The translations under genes were made by a program, and so were the position numbers. From positions 349,782 through 413,781 of the forward strand of contig JBBFKY010000001.1 in the NCBI GenBank assembly GCA_037481875.1: 64,000 nucleotides of DNA, given 5' to 3'. Positions 45,341-56,240 of the stretch are shown in pieces (the stretch's first letter is position 1; every line of letters begins with the position of its first letter). Source of the DNA: Desulfosoma sp. GTDB taxonomy: Bacteria; Desulfobacterota; Syntrophobacteria; Syntrophobacterales; DSM-9756. The notes beneath the pieces are model-generated. The model was not told the origin of the DNA. It searched no databases and worked only from the letters and a program-made list of their open reading frames with translations.

Positions 45341-47092
45341 ATGATGACGGCGGCGGATGGACAGGGTAGAAGCGCGGATCGAGTCGCGCTCAAGAGGAAC
45401 AAGATCGGCCAACTGTTGTTGGAAGCCGGTCTGATCGCACCAAAGGACCTGGAGCGCGCTTTGCAAGAGCAAAGCCGAAACGGGGATCGTTTGGGGACTA
45501 TTCTCATTCGGCAGGGTGTCATCGACGAAAGGATCCTGACCGAATTTCTTGCCAAGCAGTTTCGTGTTCCAATGGTGAATCCGGCGCGCCTGACGCCTCC
45601 CAAAGATGCCCTGAAGATTGTTTCTCCTCAGGTCATCCAAAAGTACCAGGTTTTTCCTCTGGGCCTGATCGGCACGACGTTGCATGTGGCCATTTCGGAT
45701 CCAGGTAACCTTTTCGCCATCGATGATCTTCGGTTTATCACGCAAAAGAACATTCGTGTCCATGTGGCTCCGGAAAGCTTGATCAAAAAGGCTTTTGAAT
45801 CGGTGCATACGGCCGGAGTCGAAGAAAGTTTTGAGGCCGTCATGGGCATGATCCGTGACGAAGCGGAAGCGGAGGTGGTGGAAGGGTCTCAGGAAATTGA
45901 CCTAGCCCATCTGGAAAACGCCGCCGGAGAAGCCCCGGTGGTCAAATTAGTCAACCTGATTCTTCTTGATGCCATTCGCAAGAAGGCGAGCGATATTCAT
46001 GTGGAGTGTTATGAGAAGATCATGCGGGTAAGGTATCGCATCGACGGGTTGCTGTACGAAGTGATGCGTCCTCCTTACCAGCTTCGAAACGCCATCATTT
46101 CCCGACTCAAAATCATGAGCCGGTTGGATATCGCGGAACGCCGACTGCCTCAAGACGGCCGTATCAAGCTCAAGAGTAAAAGCGGCGAGATGGAATTTCG
46201 TGTGTCCGTTCTGCCGACCCTTTTTGGGGAAAAAGTGGTTTTGCGTCTTTTAGATAAGTCCAATCTGCAGCTGGACATGACTAAGCTGGGGTTTGAACCC
46301 AAGCAATTGGACCTGTTTCGGGAAGCCATCTACAGGCCTTACGGCATGGTTTTGGTGACCGGCCCGACCGGAAGCGGTAAGACCACAACACTTTACAGCG
46401 CCCTTTCCGAATTGAACAAGATCAGCCATAACATCTCCACAGCGGAAGACCCCGTGGAATTCAGTCTTCCGGGTATCAACCAAGTGCAAGTTCATGAAGC
46501 TATTGGGCTCACCTTTGCGGCGGCATTAAGGTCCTTTTTACGCCAAGACCCGGACATCATCATGGTGGGTGAAATTCGGGATTTTGAAACCGCCGAAACC
46601 GCCATCAAGGCGGCTTTGACGGGCCATTTGGTCTTGAGCACACTTCATACCAACGATGCACCAAGCACCGTGAACCGCCTGCTCAACATGGGTATCGAAC
46701 CGTTTCTGGTGGCTTCCGCTGTGAATCTGGTCATGGCTCAGCGGCTCGCTCGGCGAGTGTGCCCCGAATGTCGAGTGGTGGAAGAGGTGCCTCCGGAGGC
46801 CCTCATCGATCTCGGGGTCAAAGAAGAAGATGTGGGGACTTTTAAGTGCTATCGAGGTCGAGGTTGCCCGGCATGTTCCAATACGGGGTATAGAGGCCGC
46901 ATCGCCCTTTATGAAGTGATGACCATGACCGATGAAATACGGGATTTGGTGTTGGTGGGGGCTTCAGCCGGGGAAATCAAGCGGGAAGCCATGCGACTGG
47001 GAATGGTGACATTGCGACAAAGCGCCATCAATAGACTCAAAGAAGGTATTACTTCGGTGGAAGAAGTGCTTCGATCGACGGTGAGGGATTAG
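45341..47092 (+). CDS. pilB: Type IV pilus assembly ATPase PilB
   Basis: A 583-residue GspE/PilB-type hexameric ATPase that drives pilus extension at the inner membrane. Order: an N-terminal MshEN/GspII_E domain (KIGQLLLEAGLIAPKDLERAL), a linker, an N2 domain beginning KLVNLILLDAIRKKASDIHVE, then Walker A GPTGSGKTTTL, the Asp box region AEDPVEFSLPGINQVQV, Walker B DPDIIMVGEIRD, and the His box HLVLSTLHTNDA. A tetracysteine zinc site (CPEC, CPAC) follows in RRVCPECRVV and GRGCPACSNTGYRGR. All catalytic parts are intact. It forms an operon with pilC (10 bp) and pilS. PilT is not in the window. Confidence 0.95.
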   Translation: MMTAADGQGRSADRVALKRNKIGQLLLEAGLIAPKDLERALQEQSRNGDRLGTILIRQGVIDERILTEFLAKQFRVPMVNPARLTPPKDALKIVSPQVIQKYQVFPLGLIGTTLHVAISDPGNLFAIDDLRFITQKNIRVHVAPESLIKKAFESVHTAGVEESFEAVMGMIRDEAEAEVVEGSQEIDLAHLENAAGEAPVVKLVNLILLDAIRKKASDIHVECYEKIMRVRYRIDGLLYEVMRPPYQLRNAIISRLKIMSRLDIAERRLPQDGRIKLKSKSGEMEFRVSVLPTLFGEKVVLRLLDKSNLQLDMTKLGFEPKQLDLFREAIYRPYGMVLVTGPTGSGKTTTLYSALSELNKISHNISTAEDPVEFSLPGINQVQVHEAIGLTFAAALRSFLRQDPDIIMVGEIRDFETAETAIKAALTGHLVLSTLHTNDAPSTVNRLLNMGIEPFLVASAVNLVMAQRLARRVCPECRVVEEVPPEALIDLGVKEEDVGTFKCYRGRGCPACSNTGYRGRIALYEVMTMTDEIRDLVLVGASAGEIKREAMRLGMVTLRQSAINRLKEGITSVEEVLRSTVRD

Positions 47093-47102
47093 GGAGTCCA
47101 CC

Positions 47103-48320
47103 ATGCCGGAATTTCTCTATAAAGGGATCAATCGTAAGGGGCAAAAGGTTCAAGGGGAAATCGAGGCCGACAACATCACCATCGCCCGCCAACTGCTGGA
47201 ACGTCAAGGGCTTTCTCTGAAAGCCCTTAAGCCCAAGCCCAAGGATCTTTTGGAATACGTTCCCGTTCTTCAAGAAAAGGTCAAGGAAAAGGATCTGGTT
47301 CTTTTTACGCGCCAGTTTTCCACCATGATCGATGCGGGCCTTCCGATTATTCAGTGCCTTGAAATTCTTCGGGATCAGACGGAAAACAAGGCCTTTCGCA
47401 AGGTGCTTCGAACGCTCAAAAAAGATGTGGAAGAAGGAGCCACCTTTTCCGACGCTCTACGAAAGCATCCTAAAGTGTTCGACCAGCTTTTCGTTAACCT
47501 GGTGGCCGCCGGAGAAGCAGGCGGCATTTTGGATGTAACCCTCACACGTCTTGCAGCTTACCTGGAAAAGGTCGCCTCGCTTAAGAAAAAGGTCCGAGGC
47601 GCCATGACCTACCCGGCCATCGTGGTAGCCATCGCCTTCATTGTCATCGCGGTTATTCTCATTTATGTCATTCCGGTCTTTGCCGGCCTTTTTAAGGATG
47701 CCGGGGTTTCCCTACCCGCGATGACCTTGCTTGTCATGAACATCAGTGATTTTACCAGGAATTATTTTCATTGGATGATCCTGGGCCTCGTGATTCTCGG
47801 CTTTTTGTTTCAACGTTTTCGTAAGACTCAGCGCGGGCGCGACATCACAGACCGCTTCTTTCTCAAGGTGCCTGTCTTCGGTATTCTAATCAAAAAGGTG
47901 GCCTTGGCTCGGGTGACCCGCACCTTGGGGACTATGTTGGGCAGTGGAGTTCCCATCCTTGAAAGTATGGAACTGGTGGCTGCGACGGCAGGCAACACCG
48001 TGATTGAAAAAGCCATACGGCAAGCGCAACAGGCCGTTTCTGAAGGCAAAACCCTTTCGGAACCCTTGCAGGAAAGCGGCATTTTTCCGCCCATGGTGGT
48101 CCACATGGTTTCCGTCGGCGAAGCGACGGGAGCTCTGGACAGCATGCTCTCCAAGGTGGCCGATTTCTATGATGAGGAGGTGGACGCTACCGTGGAAGCC
48201 CTGACATCTCTTTTGGAACCCATGCTGATTGTTTTTCTCGGCGTGACCATCGGAGGATTGCTGGTGGCCATGTATATGCCCATTTTCCAATTGGCCGACG
48301 TGGTCTCTCGAGGCGCATGA
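47103..48320 (+). CDS. pilC: Type IV pilus inner-membrane platform protein PilC
   Basis: A 405-residue member of the GspF/PilC family. The tandem T2SSF domains can be seen as FTRQFSTMIDAGLPIIQCLEIL (residues ~63-84) and a matching RVTRTLGTMLGSGVPILESM later. Both are followed by the family GE(A/T)GG motif region (VAAGEAGGILD; VSVGEATGALD). Three membrane helices are evident: about 170-195, 210-235 and a last one near 375-400. The start MPEFLYKGINRKGQKVQGEIE is typical. It anchors the assembly ATPase to the growing pilus. Its stop codon overlaps the pilS start as ATGA. Confidence 0.95.
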   Translation: MPEFLYKGINRKGQKVQGEIEADNITIARQLLERQGLSLKALKPKPKDLLEYVPVLQEKVKEKDLVLFTRQFSTMIDAGLPIIQCLEILRDQTENKAFRKVLRTLKKDVEEGATFSDALRKHPKVFDQLFVNLVAAGEAGGILDVTLTRLAAYLEKVASLKKKVRGAMTYPAIVVAIAFIVIAVILIYVIPVFAGLFKDAGVSLPAMTLLVMNISDFTRNYFHWMILGLVILGFLFQRFRKTQRGRDITDRFFLKVPVFGILIKKVALARVTRTLGTMLGSGVPILESMELVAATAGNTVIEKAIRQAQQAVSEGKTLSEPLQESGIFPPMVVHMVSVGEATGALDSMLSKVADFYDEEVDATVEALTSLLEPMLIVFLGVTIGGLLVAMYMPIFQLADVVSRGA

Positions 48321-50347
48321 TCGAGGACGGTGAAGCGAGTTCGGCCATGACGAAGGCCCTGCGCGGTTCAGGAAGCGCCGAAGAAAACGCCTCCTTTCAG
48401 CGCAAAGTGCACACGTACCTTGTGCTAAGGCTTCTTGCGGCGGTTTTTCTGCTGGCCGTCACGTTCGTCTTTCAGCTTCGCTTGTCCCGAGATGTTTCGG
48501 AGCCGATGCTCACGCCGCTTTACATCTACGCGGCGGTGCTTTTTTCCGTGACCCTCTTCAGCGCCTTTGTCCTGCCAAGGGTATGGCGTCACGGACTTTT
48601 TGCGGCAGCTCAATTTGCCTTTGACATAATGGCCGTCACCTTTCTGATCTACCATACCGGCGGAGTCACCAGCCCCTTTCCTTTCCTCTACATGGCCCTG
48701 ATCATGGCGGCGGCTGTGTTGTTTCAACGCCGCGGCAGTTTCCTTGTGGCCGCAGCAGCGATTATCGCCTATGGAGTCCTACTGGATTTGCAGTACTTCG
48801 GTTGGGTGCATCCTTCGCCTTTTATGGGAAGAGGGACACCACCCGTTTCCAGTGACGTGTATTTCTATACTTTGCTGGTCACAATGACAGCATTTTTCCT
48901 CGTGGCATTTCTGAGTGGGTATCTGGCCACGGAACTTCAGAAATCGGCAAGGCTTTCCGCCCAACAAAGCCAAGACATGGAACGCTTGGAATTTTTTTAC
49001 CGTCGGCTGGTGGAAAACCTGGGTGCGGGGCTTCTTTCCACAGACACTCAAGGGATTATCACCTATGCCAATCGGGCGGCGCAGGGATTGCTGGACACTG
49101 CCGAGCACCCCCTTGAAGGTCGCCCCATCGACCAGGTGCTTCCCGGTTTGGCAGGCTGTCCGGCCGTGAGGGCCATCGATGGTGTTCCTGGGAGTGTAAG
49201 CCTTCGGCCCGGTCATGCTGCGGGCGGGACGCCAGGACTCCCAGAAAAACAAACGGTTTCGAACGTAGGGGCACGGCGCGCCGTGCCCCTACGTCAAGCG
49301 GCGTTGCCTGGGGAAGCTCATTTTGAGTTCTCAGATAAAGTCTCGGGAAACGGAAAGCCTCACGCTCAGCAATCCCCGGATTCTGCGGCGACGAACCAAG
49401 AAACACCTTTGTCGAATGCCGGGGAACAAGACAAAACGGCCCAAAGTTTTCACGCGCCATCCATCTACCTTGTGCCAAAGGAAGCGGCGCAAGACCGGGG
49501 CAATCCTTCGCGTGTGTTTGAAATCATGCAGGAAACTTCCAGCGGAGAAAAAAGATCCTTTGTGGTGACGATGTCTCCCTTGGAAACGGTGTCCAGGGGT
49601 CGAGCCAGTGTCATTGTGTTTCAGGATCAAACGGAACTCAAAGCTCTGCAGGAACGTATGAAGCGTCTGGAACAACTGGCTTTTGCCGGAAAAATGGCCG
49701 GAGAAGTCGTTCATGATATCAAAAATCCTTTGGCGGCCATCAGCGGCGTCATCCAGATGATGGCTTCTCACTGGGCGGAAGATGATGTCTCACAGCGCCT
49801 GTACGAGATTCTGACTCGAGAAATCGAGCGACTGAATACACTTGTCAGCCGTTTTTTATGGATCGCTCGAGAAGGCAAAGCCTCAGAACGCCCCGAACCC
49901 GTCTCCATTGCCGAAACCATACGCCAGGTCCTGGAAGCTCTGACCATGAGCAAGCACCTGACGGACCGACACCGAGTCCATGTGGATGTTCCGGAAGAAC
50001 TCAAAGTGACTCTGGTGCCGCGCCATCTCTTTCAGATCCTCTGGCACCTGGTGGCCAACGCCGCGGAAGCCTTGCCGAACGGAGGTCTTGTGCGTATCGC
50101 CGCTCGAAGCCACACCCATGAAGACGGCCGCTTTGGGATTCTGCTCAAGGTGGCTGATAGCGGAGCAGGGGTTTCCGAAGACGTGATCCAAAAAATGTTC
50201 GAACCTCTTTTTACCACCAAGGAAGGCCACCTGGGTCTGGGCCTCAGCCTCGTGAGCCGCCTTGTGGAAGAAGCCGAAGGCCGAATCCATGTGGGTTCCT
50301 CCGCCGCCTTTCCCATGTGTGTCCGCGTCTTTTTCCCTCAGCCTTAA
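48317..50347 (+). CDS. pilS: PilS-like membrane histidine kinase with an inserted segment in the PAS domain
   Basis: A 676-residue kinase. The N-terminal ~210 residues hold about six membrane helices, as in PilS. A PAS domain starts at about 235 (LLSTDTQGIITYANRAAQGLL). It is interrupted at about residues 285-400 by a low-complexity Gln/Ser/Pro-rich insert and resumes with VVTMSPLETVSRGRASVIVFQD. HisKA has His466 in AGEVVHDIKNPLAAI. The ATPase domain is complete, with LVANAAEALPNGG (N box), VADSGAGVSEDV (G1), EPLFTT and EGHLGLGLSLV (G2). In Pseudomonas and Myxococcus PilS phosphorylates PilR, which drives sigma-54 transcription of pilA. No pilR is adjacent. The insert carries a genomic palindrome (see repeat at 49263). 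Confidence 0.9.
   Translation: MIEDGEASSAMTKALRGSGSAEENASFQRKVHTYLVLRLLAAVFLLAVTFVFQLRLSRDVSEPMLTPLYIYAAVLFSVTLFSAFVLPRVWRHGLFAAAQFAFDIMAVTFLIYHTGGVTSPFPFLYMALIMAAAVLFQRRGSFLVAAAAIIAYGVLLDLQYFGWVHPSPFMGRGTPPVSSDVYFYTLLVTMTAFFLVAFLSGYLATELQKSARLSAQQSQDMERLEFFYRRLVENLGAGLLSTDTQGIITYANRAAQGLLDTAEHPLEGRPIDQVLPGLAGCPAVRAIDGVPGSVSLRPGHAAGGTPGLPEKQTVSNVGARRAVPLRQAALPGEAHFEFSDKVSGNGKPHAQQSPDSAATNQETPLSNAGEQDKTAQSFHAPSIYLVPKEAAQDRGNPSRVFEIMQETSSGEKRSFVVTMSPLETVSRGRASVIVFQDQTELKALQERMKRLEQLAFAGKMAGEVVHDIKNPLAAISGVIQMMASHWAEDDVSQRLYEILTREIERLNTLVSRFLWIAREGKASERPEPVSIAETIRQVLEALTMSKHLTDRHRVHVDVPEELKVTLVPRHLFQILWHLVANAAEALPNGGLVRIAARSHTHEDGRFGILLKVADSGAGVSEDVIQKMFEPLFTTKEGHLGLGLSLVSRLVEEAEGRIHVGSSAAFPMCVRVFFPQP
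49263..49294. repeat. Perfect 32-bp palindrome embedded in pilS
   Basis: ACGTAGGGGCACGGCG followed directly by its exact complement, with no loop. It belongs to the GTAGGGGC class of the dispersed palindromes. It is translated in frame as residues 316-326 (NVGARRAVPLR) inside the PAS insert of the kinase. Confidence 0.9.
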
Positions 50348-50356
50348 TTTTTCCTC

Positions 50357-50385
50357 TTGCCAAGGCTCACCCTCGTGATTATATA
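50357..50385 (+). promoter_or_regulatory. Sigma-70 promoter of groES-groEL
   Basis: TTGCCA (50357-50362) and TATATA (50380-50385) are separated by 17 bases. The -10 overlaps the left arm of the CIRCE operator, which fits repression by HrcA. Confidence 0.7.
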
Positions 50386-50409
50386 GCACTCGTTCTTGAT
50401 GAGTGCTAA
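50383..50409 (+). promoter_or_regulatory. CIRCE operator (HrcA binding site)
   Basis: ATAGCACTC, nine bases, GAGTGCTAA: this matches the CIRCE consensus TTAGCACTC-N9-GAGTGCTAA with a single mismatch at the outermost base. It starts 86 bases upstream of the groES ATG. HrcA, not in the window, is the expected heat-shock repressor. Confidence 0.95.
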
Positions 50410-50468
50410 TAAAGCCTCGGTGTGATCCTTTAAAAATCCATGATTTTATAAGGAAAGGAGAGGGTTCC

Positions 50469-52411
<1,943 letters not shown>

Positions 52412-52460
52412 AAGGGATTTTTCGGGAACTCCTTCCCGGTCCTTTAAGTTGCACGTGGAA

Positions 52461-52488
52461 GGCCTCTCCTTGCGGGGAGGCCTTTTTT
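52461..52488 (+). terminator. Rho-independent terminator of groES-groEL
   Basis: GGCCTCTCC and GGGGAGGCC form a 9-bp stem with one G-U pair around the loop TTGC, followed by six T. It lies 50 bp beyond the groEL stop codon. Confidence 0.92.
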
Positions 52489-52778
52489 CGTGAAATCGTG
52501 AAATTGTGAATCGTGGAGTCGTGGAGTCTTGAAATGGTGAGGGTGTGGGGGTGTGGAAGAGGGCGAGACTTTAAACTATCGGAGTTGACGACTCAGGCTT
52601 TTGCGATTATCGATGGTGCGATTTGGGCTCCGTGCTTTGACGGTCAATGACTTGGCGATTTACACTCACCCGATACACGATGGAAGATTTAAGGTATCAC
52701 GATCCACGATTTCACGATTCATGACTTATCGCTCAGCATTCACGACTTCACCACACTCAGGGGGTTAAGACAGGACTG
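52489..52778. repeat. Low-complexity, partly self-complementary stretch between groEL and ileS
   Basis: The left part is built from related short words such as GTGAAATCGTG, GTGAATCGTGG and AGTCGTGGAGTC. The right part (about 52695-52755) carries their complements (CACGATCCACGATTTCACG, ATTCACGACTTCACC). The two parts can pair over stretches of 10-15 bases with a ~160-base interval. No gene is present. The ileS ribosome site and promoter must lie at its right end, but no consensus is clear. Confidence 0.6.
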
Positions 52779-55568
52779 ATGGACTACAAGAAGACGCTGA
52801 ACCTTCCCAAGACCGATTTTCCCATGAAGGCAAACCTGGCCCAGCGCGAACCGGAAATGCTTGCCCGGTGGGAACGCATGGACCTTTACGGAAAGCTTCG
52901 CCAAGCTTCTGCAGGCCGAACACCTTATATCCTGCACGACGGTCCGCCTTACGCCAACGGCCACATTCATTTAGGCACGGCCCTGAACAAGATTCTCAAG
53001 GACATGATCGTCAAGAGCCGCCAGATGAGCGGGTTTGACGCCATTTATGTGCCTGGATGGGATTGCCATGGGTTGCCCATCGAACACCAGGTGGACAAGG
53101 AACTCGGACTCAAGAAAAAAAGCATGACCCAGGTGGAGATTCGAAGACATTGTCGTGCGTACGCCGAAAAGTTCATCGATATTCAGCGTGAGGAATTCAA
53201 ACGCCTGGGCGTTTTGGGCGAATGGGACAATCCGTATCTGACCATGTCCTATGACTACGAAGCCACCATTGCTCGAGAACTGGGCCGGTTTTTTGAACGG
53301 GAAAGCGTGATTCGAAGCAAGAAACCCATCTACTGGTGTTGCAGTTGCCGAACAGCCCTTGCGGAAGCCGAAGTGGAATACCATGACCATGTGTCCCCGT
53401 CGATCTATGTGAAGTTTCCCTTGAGTGATGAAAGTCGAGCGGCTTTCCCGGAATTAAAGGATGTGCCCGTTTTTGTTCTTATCTGGACGACCACACCCTG
53501 GACCCTTCCGGCCAATCTGGCCATTGCGCTGCATCCGGATTTCGCCTACGCGGCCGTTCGAGTGAACGGCGAGGTGTGGATTCTTGCCGAGGGACTCTTG
53601 GAAAGCTGCATGAAAACCTTTGGGATCAGCGTCTACGAAAAGGTTCGAACCTTTTCCAGCCGTGAACTGGAAGGGCTTACCTGCCGCCATCCTTTCATCG
53701 ATCGGGAGTCGCGTCTTGTGCTCGGAACCCATGTAACCCTGGATGCCGGCACAGGGTGTGTGCACACGGCCCCGGGTCATGGTCGGGAAGACTATGACAC
53801 GGCCCTGGAATACGGGTTGGATGTGTATTCCCCCGTGGACGACGATGGTTGTTTCACCGAGGATGTGCCGTTCTTTGCCGGGCAGTTTGTCTTTGACGCC
53901 AATCCGGCCGTGAATGCCAAGCTCAGGGATTTGGGCGCCCTGGTTCTGGAAACCAACGTTTCTCACAGTTATCCTCACTGTTGGCGCTGCAAGAAACCTG
54001 TCATCTTTCGAGCCACCGAACAGTGGTTCATTTCCATGGAACGCAATGACCTTCGCAAGAAGGCTCTGAAAGCGATCGATGAAGTGCAATGGGTGCCGTC
54101 ATGGGGCCGGGATCGTATCTATCAGATGATCGAAAACCGTCCCGACTGGTGTATTTCTCGACAGCGCTCGTGGGGAGTGCCCATCACGGTTTTTATCTGC
54201 CGAAAATGCGGAGAAATTCTGGCTTCACCTGAAGTTTTTGAAAAGGTGACGGCACTTTTTGAGAAAGAAGGGGCCGACTGCTGGTTTGAAAGGGAAGCCT
54301 CGGAACTCCTTCCGGAAGGAGCTGTGTGTCGCGGCTGCGGCGGGACCGATTTTGAAAAGGAAATGGACATTCTGGATGTGTGGTTCGATTCCGGAGTGTC
54401 ACATGCGGCGGTTTTGGAACGGCGTCCCTATTTGCGATCCCCCGCCGATCTTTACTTGGAAGGCAGTGACCAGCATCGAGGCTGGTTCCATTCGTCCCTT
54501 TTGGCATCGGTGGGCACGCGGGATCGAGCTCCTTACAAAGCGGTGCTGACCCATGGTTTCGTGGTGGACGGACAAGGCTACAAGATGTCCAAGTCCTTGG
54601 GAAACGTCATTGCGCCCGATGAAATCATCGAGAAGTTCGGAGCGGAAATTTTACGTTTGTGGGTTTCCGCCGAAGACTATCGGGACGACATTCGTATATC
54701 CCAGGATATTCTGCAGCGTTTGAGTGAAACCTACCGAAGGATTCGAAACACTTGGAGGTTTCTGCTGGGGAACCTGCACGATTTCAAGCCGACTCAAGAC
54801 AGTGTGCCTGCCGAAGCCATGCTTGAACTGGATCGCTACGCTTTGCACACGCTGCAAAAGCTGGTCGGTAAGGTGCGACGTGCTTACGACCGGTTTGAAT
54901 TTCACCGTGTGTATCATGCCGTCCATAACTACTGCGCGGTGGACCTCAGCGCCTTTTATCTGGATATCCTTAAGGATCGCCTCTACACGGCACCGCCGGC
55001 CAGTGTTAAGCGCCGATCGGCGCAGACGGCCTTGTATCGTATTCTTACCACGCTGCTCAAACTCATGGCGCCCATCTTGTCCTTTACGGCGGAAGAAGCG
55101 TGGGCCCACCTGCCCGGGGATCACGGACCGTCCGTGCATTTGGAAGCCTTTCCTGAGGTGGACGAATCTCTTCTCGATGAAGCTTTAGAAGAACGATGGG
55201 AACGGATTCTTCGTCTACGTGCCGATGTGAGCCGTGCCCTGGAAGCGGCTCGACAGGCCAAAACCATCGGACATCCTCTGGATGCCTGCGTCCGATTGGA
55301 TCTTCCTGAAGAATGGCGCCAAGTTTTGGGTCAAGATGCCGAACTGTTGCGCACGGTGTTTATCGTGTCAGAGGTCCGGCTGGAAAAGCTGGACGATCAG
55401 CCCGGGGTCAAGGAAGGTCAGGAGGTTTCGGGCCTCAAGGTTTTGGTGGAACCGGCATCTGGAGAAAAATGCGAACGTTGCTGGGTGGTTGCCAAGACCG
55501 TGGGCGCTTTTTCGGATCATCCTACCATTTGCGGTCGTTGCCACGACGTTCTGAGTGCGAGCGGGTGA
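52779..55568 (+). CDS. ileS: Isoleucyl-tRNA synthetase
   Basis: A 929-residue class I synthetase with editing domain. Seen: [20 protein letters not shown] carrying the HIGH-type signature (His64-Leu-Gly-Thr67), [16 protein letters not shown], the CP1 editing region with [18 protein letters not shown] and [42 protein letters not shown], and KMSKS at residues 602-606. A C-terminal zinc ribbon has CERCW and CGRCHDV. Mupirocin-sensitive type I versus resistant type II cannot be settled by eye, though the editing and zinc features fit the common bacterial type. It is followed by lspA with only 3 bp between stop and the GTG start, the frequent ileS-lspA pair. Confidence 0.97.
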   Translation: MDYKKTLNLPKTDFPMKANLAQREPEMLARWERMDLYGKLRQASAGRTPYILHDGPPYANGHIHLGTALNKILKDMIVKSRQMSGFDAIYVPGWDCHGLPIEHQVDKELGLKKKSMTQVEIRRHCRAYAEKFIDIQREEFKRLGVLGEWDNPYLTMSYDYEATIARELGRFFERESVIRSKKPIYWCCSCRTALAEAEVEYHDHVSPSIYVKFPLSDESRAAFPELKDVPVFVLIWTTTPWTLPANLAIALHPDFAYAAVRVNGEVWILAEGLLESCMKTFGISVYEKVRTFSSRELEGLTCRHPFIDRESRLVLGTHVTLDAGTGCVHTAPGHGREDYDTALEYGLDVYSPVDDDGCFTEDVPFFAGQFVFDANPAVNAKLRDLGALVLETNVSHSYPHCWRCKKPVIFRATEQWFISMERNDLRKKALKAIDEVQWVPSWGRDRIYQMIENRPDWCISRQRSWGVPITVFICRKCGEILASPEVFEKVTALFEKEGADCWFEREASELLPEGAVCRGCGGTDFEKEMDILDVWFDSGVSHAAVLERRPYLRSPADLYLEGSDQHRGWFHSSLLASVGTRDRAPYKAVLTHGFVVDGQGYKMSKSLGNVIAPDEIIEKFGAEILRLWVSAEDYRDDIRISQDILQRLSETYRRIRNTWRFLLGNLHDFKPTQDSVPAEAMLELDRYALHTLQKLVGKVRRAYDRFEFHRVYHAVHNYCAVDLSAFYLDILKDRLYTAPPASVKRRSAQTALYRILTTLLKLMAPILSFTAEEAWAHLPGDHGPSVHLEAFPEVDESLLDEALEERWERILRLRADVSRALEAARQAKTIGHPLDACVRLDLPEEWRQVLGQDAELLRTVFIVSEVRLEKLDDQPGVKEGQEVSGLKVLVEPASGEKCERCWVVAKTVGAFSDHPTICGRCHDVLSASG

Positions 55569-55571
55569 TTC

Positions 55572-56156
55572 GTGAAGGGGTTTCGAAAGCTTTTTATGCT
55601 TCTTGAAAGCGGGAGTACGGCTGACGCACGGCCTTCGGCGTACCTTTTACTCGCCTTGGTGGTGCTGGGTGTTTTCGTGGTGGACCAGGCCACCAAGGCG
55701 TGGGTGCTTGCCGCCTTGCCGCTTTACAGTCAGAAGGAAATCATTTCCGGTTTTTTTAACCTGGTGCATGTTCGAAACACGGGAGTGGCTTTCAGCTTTT
55801 TTGCAGGAAGCGAAAGCCCATGGCGGGTGTACGGGCTTTCGGGCCTGACCTTCATGGCCTTGGTGGTGATTTTCTTTCTGTATCGCCAAACCGGTTCTGA
55901 AGAAAAGGCAAGACGCGTGGCTTTAGGACTTATCGCCGGAGGAGCCCTCGGCAATGTGGTGGACCGCCTACGGTTTGGAAACGTTGTGGATTTTCTGGAC
56001 TTTTACATCGGACCCTATCACTGGCCGGCCTTCAATGTGGCCGATATGGCTGTGACGACCGGAGCCGCCCTTTTACTGTTCACTGTGCTGCGCACCGAAA
56101 AAAAAACTCATCCACCCTTTGAAAAAAACCCCGCGTCATCATCCACAAAAACCTAA
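55572..56156 (+). CDS. lspA: Lipoprotein signal peptidase (signal peptidase II)
   Basis: A 194-residue inner-membrane aspartyl protease that removes signal peptides from prolipoproteins. Four membrane helices are visible at about 18-38, 70-90, 98-118 and 148-170. The two catalytic Asp lie in GNVVDRLRFGNVVDF and AFNVADMAVTTGA, with NTGVAFSFF earlier. The frame opens with GTG at 55572 immediately after ileS; ATG at 55596 is an alternative (neither has a strong ribosome site). The C-terminus adds ~25 hydrophilic residues. A likely client is the lipoprotein at 61136. Confidence 0.94.
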   Translation: MKGFRKLFMLLESGSTADARPSAYLLLALVVLGVFVVDQATKAWVLAALPLYSQKEIISGFFNLVHVRNTGVAFSFFAGSESPWRVYGLSGLTFMALVVIFFLYRQTGSEEKARRVALGLIAGGALGNVVDRLRFGNVVDFLDFYIGPYHWPAFNVADMAVTTGAALLLFTVLRTEKKTHPPFEKNPASSSTKT

Positions 56157-56240
56157 ACCAGAATACTCGTGTCCCACACCCGACACCATTACCCCATGCT
56201 TTCTTCCATCACTCCTAGGAATTCACCGATCCCTTCCACC

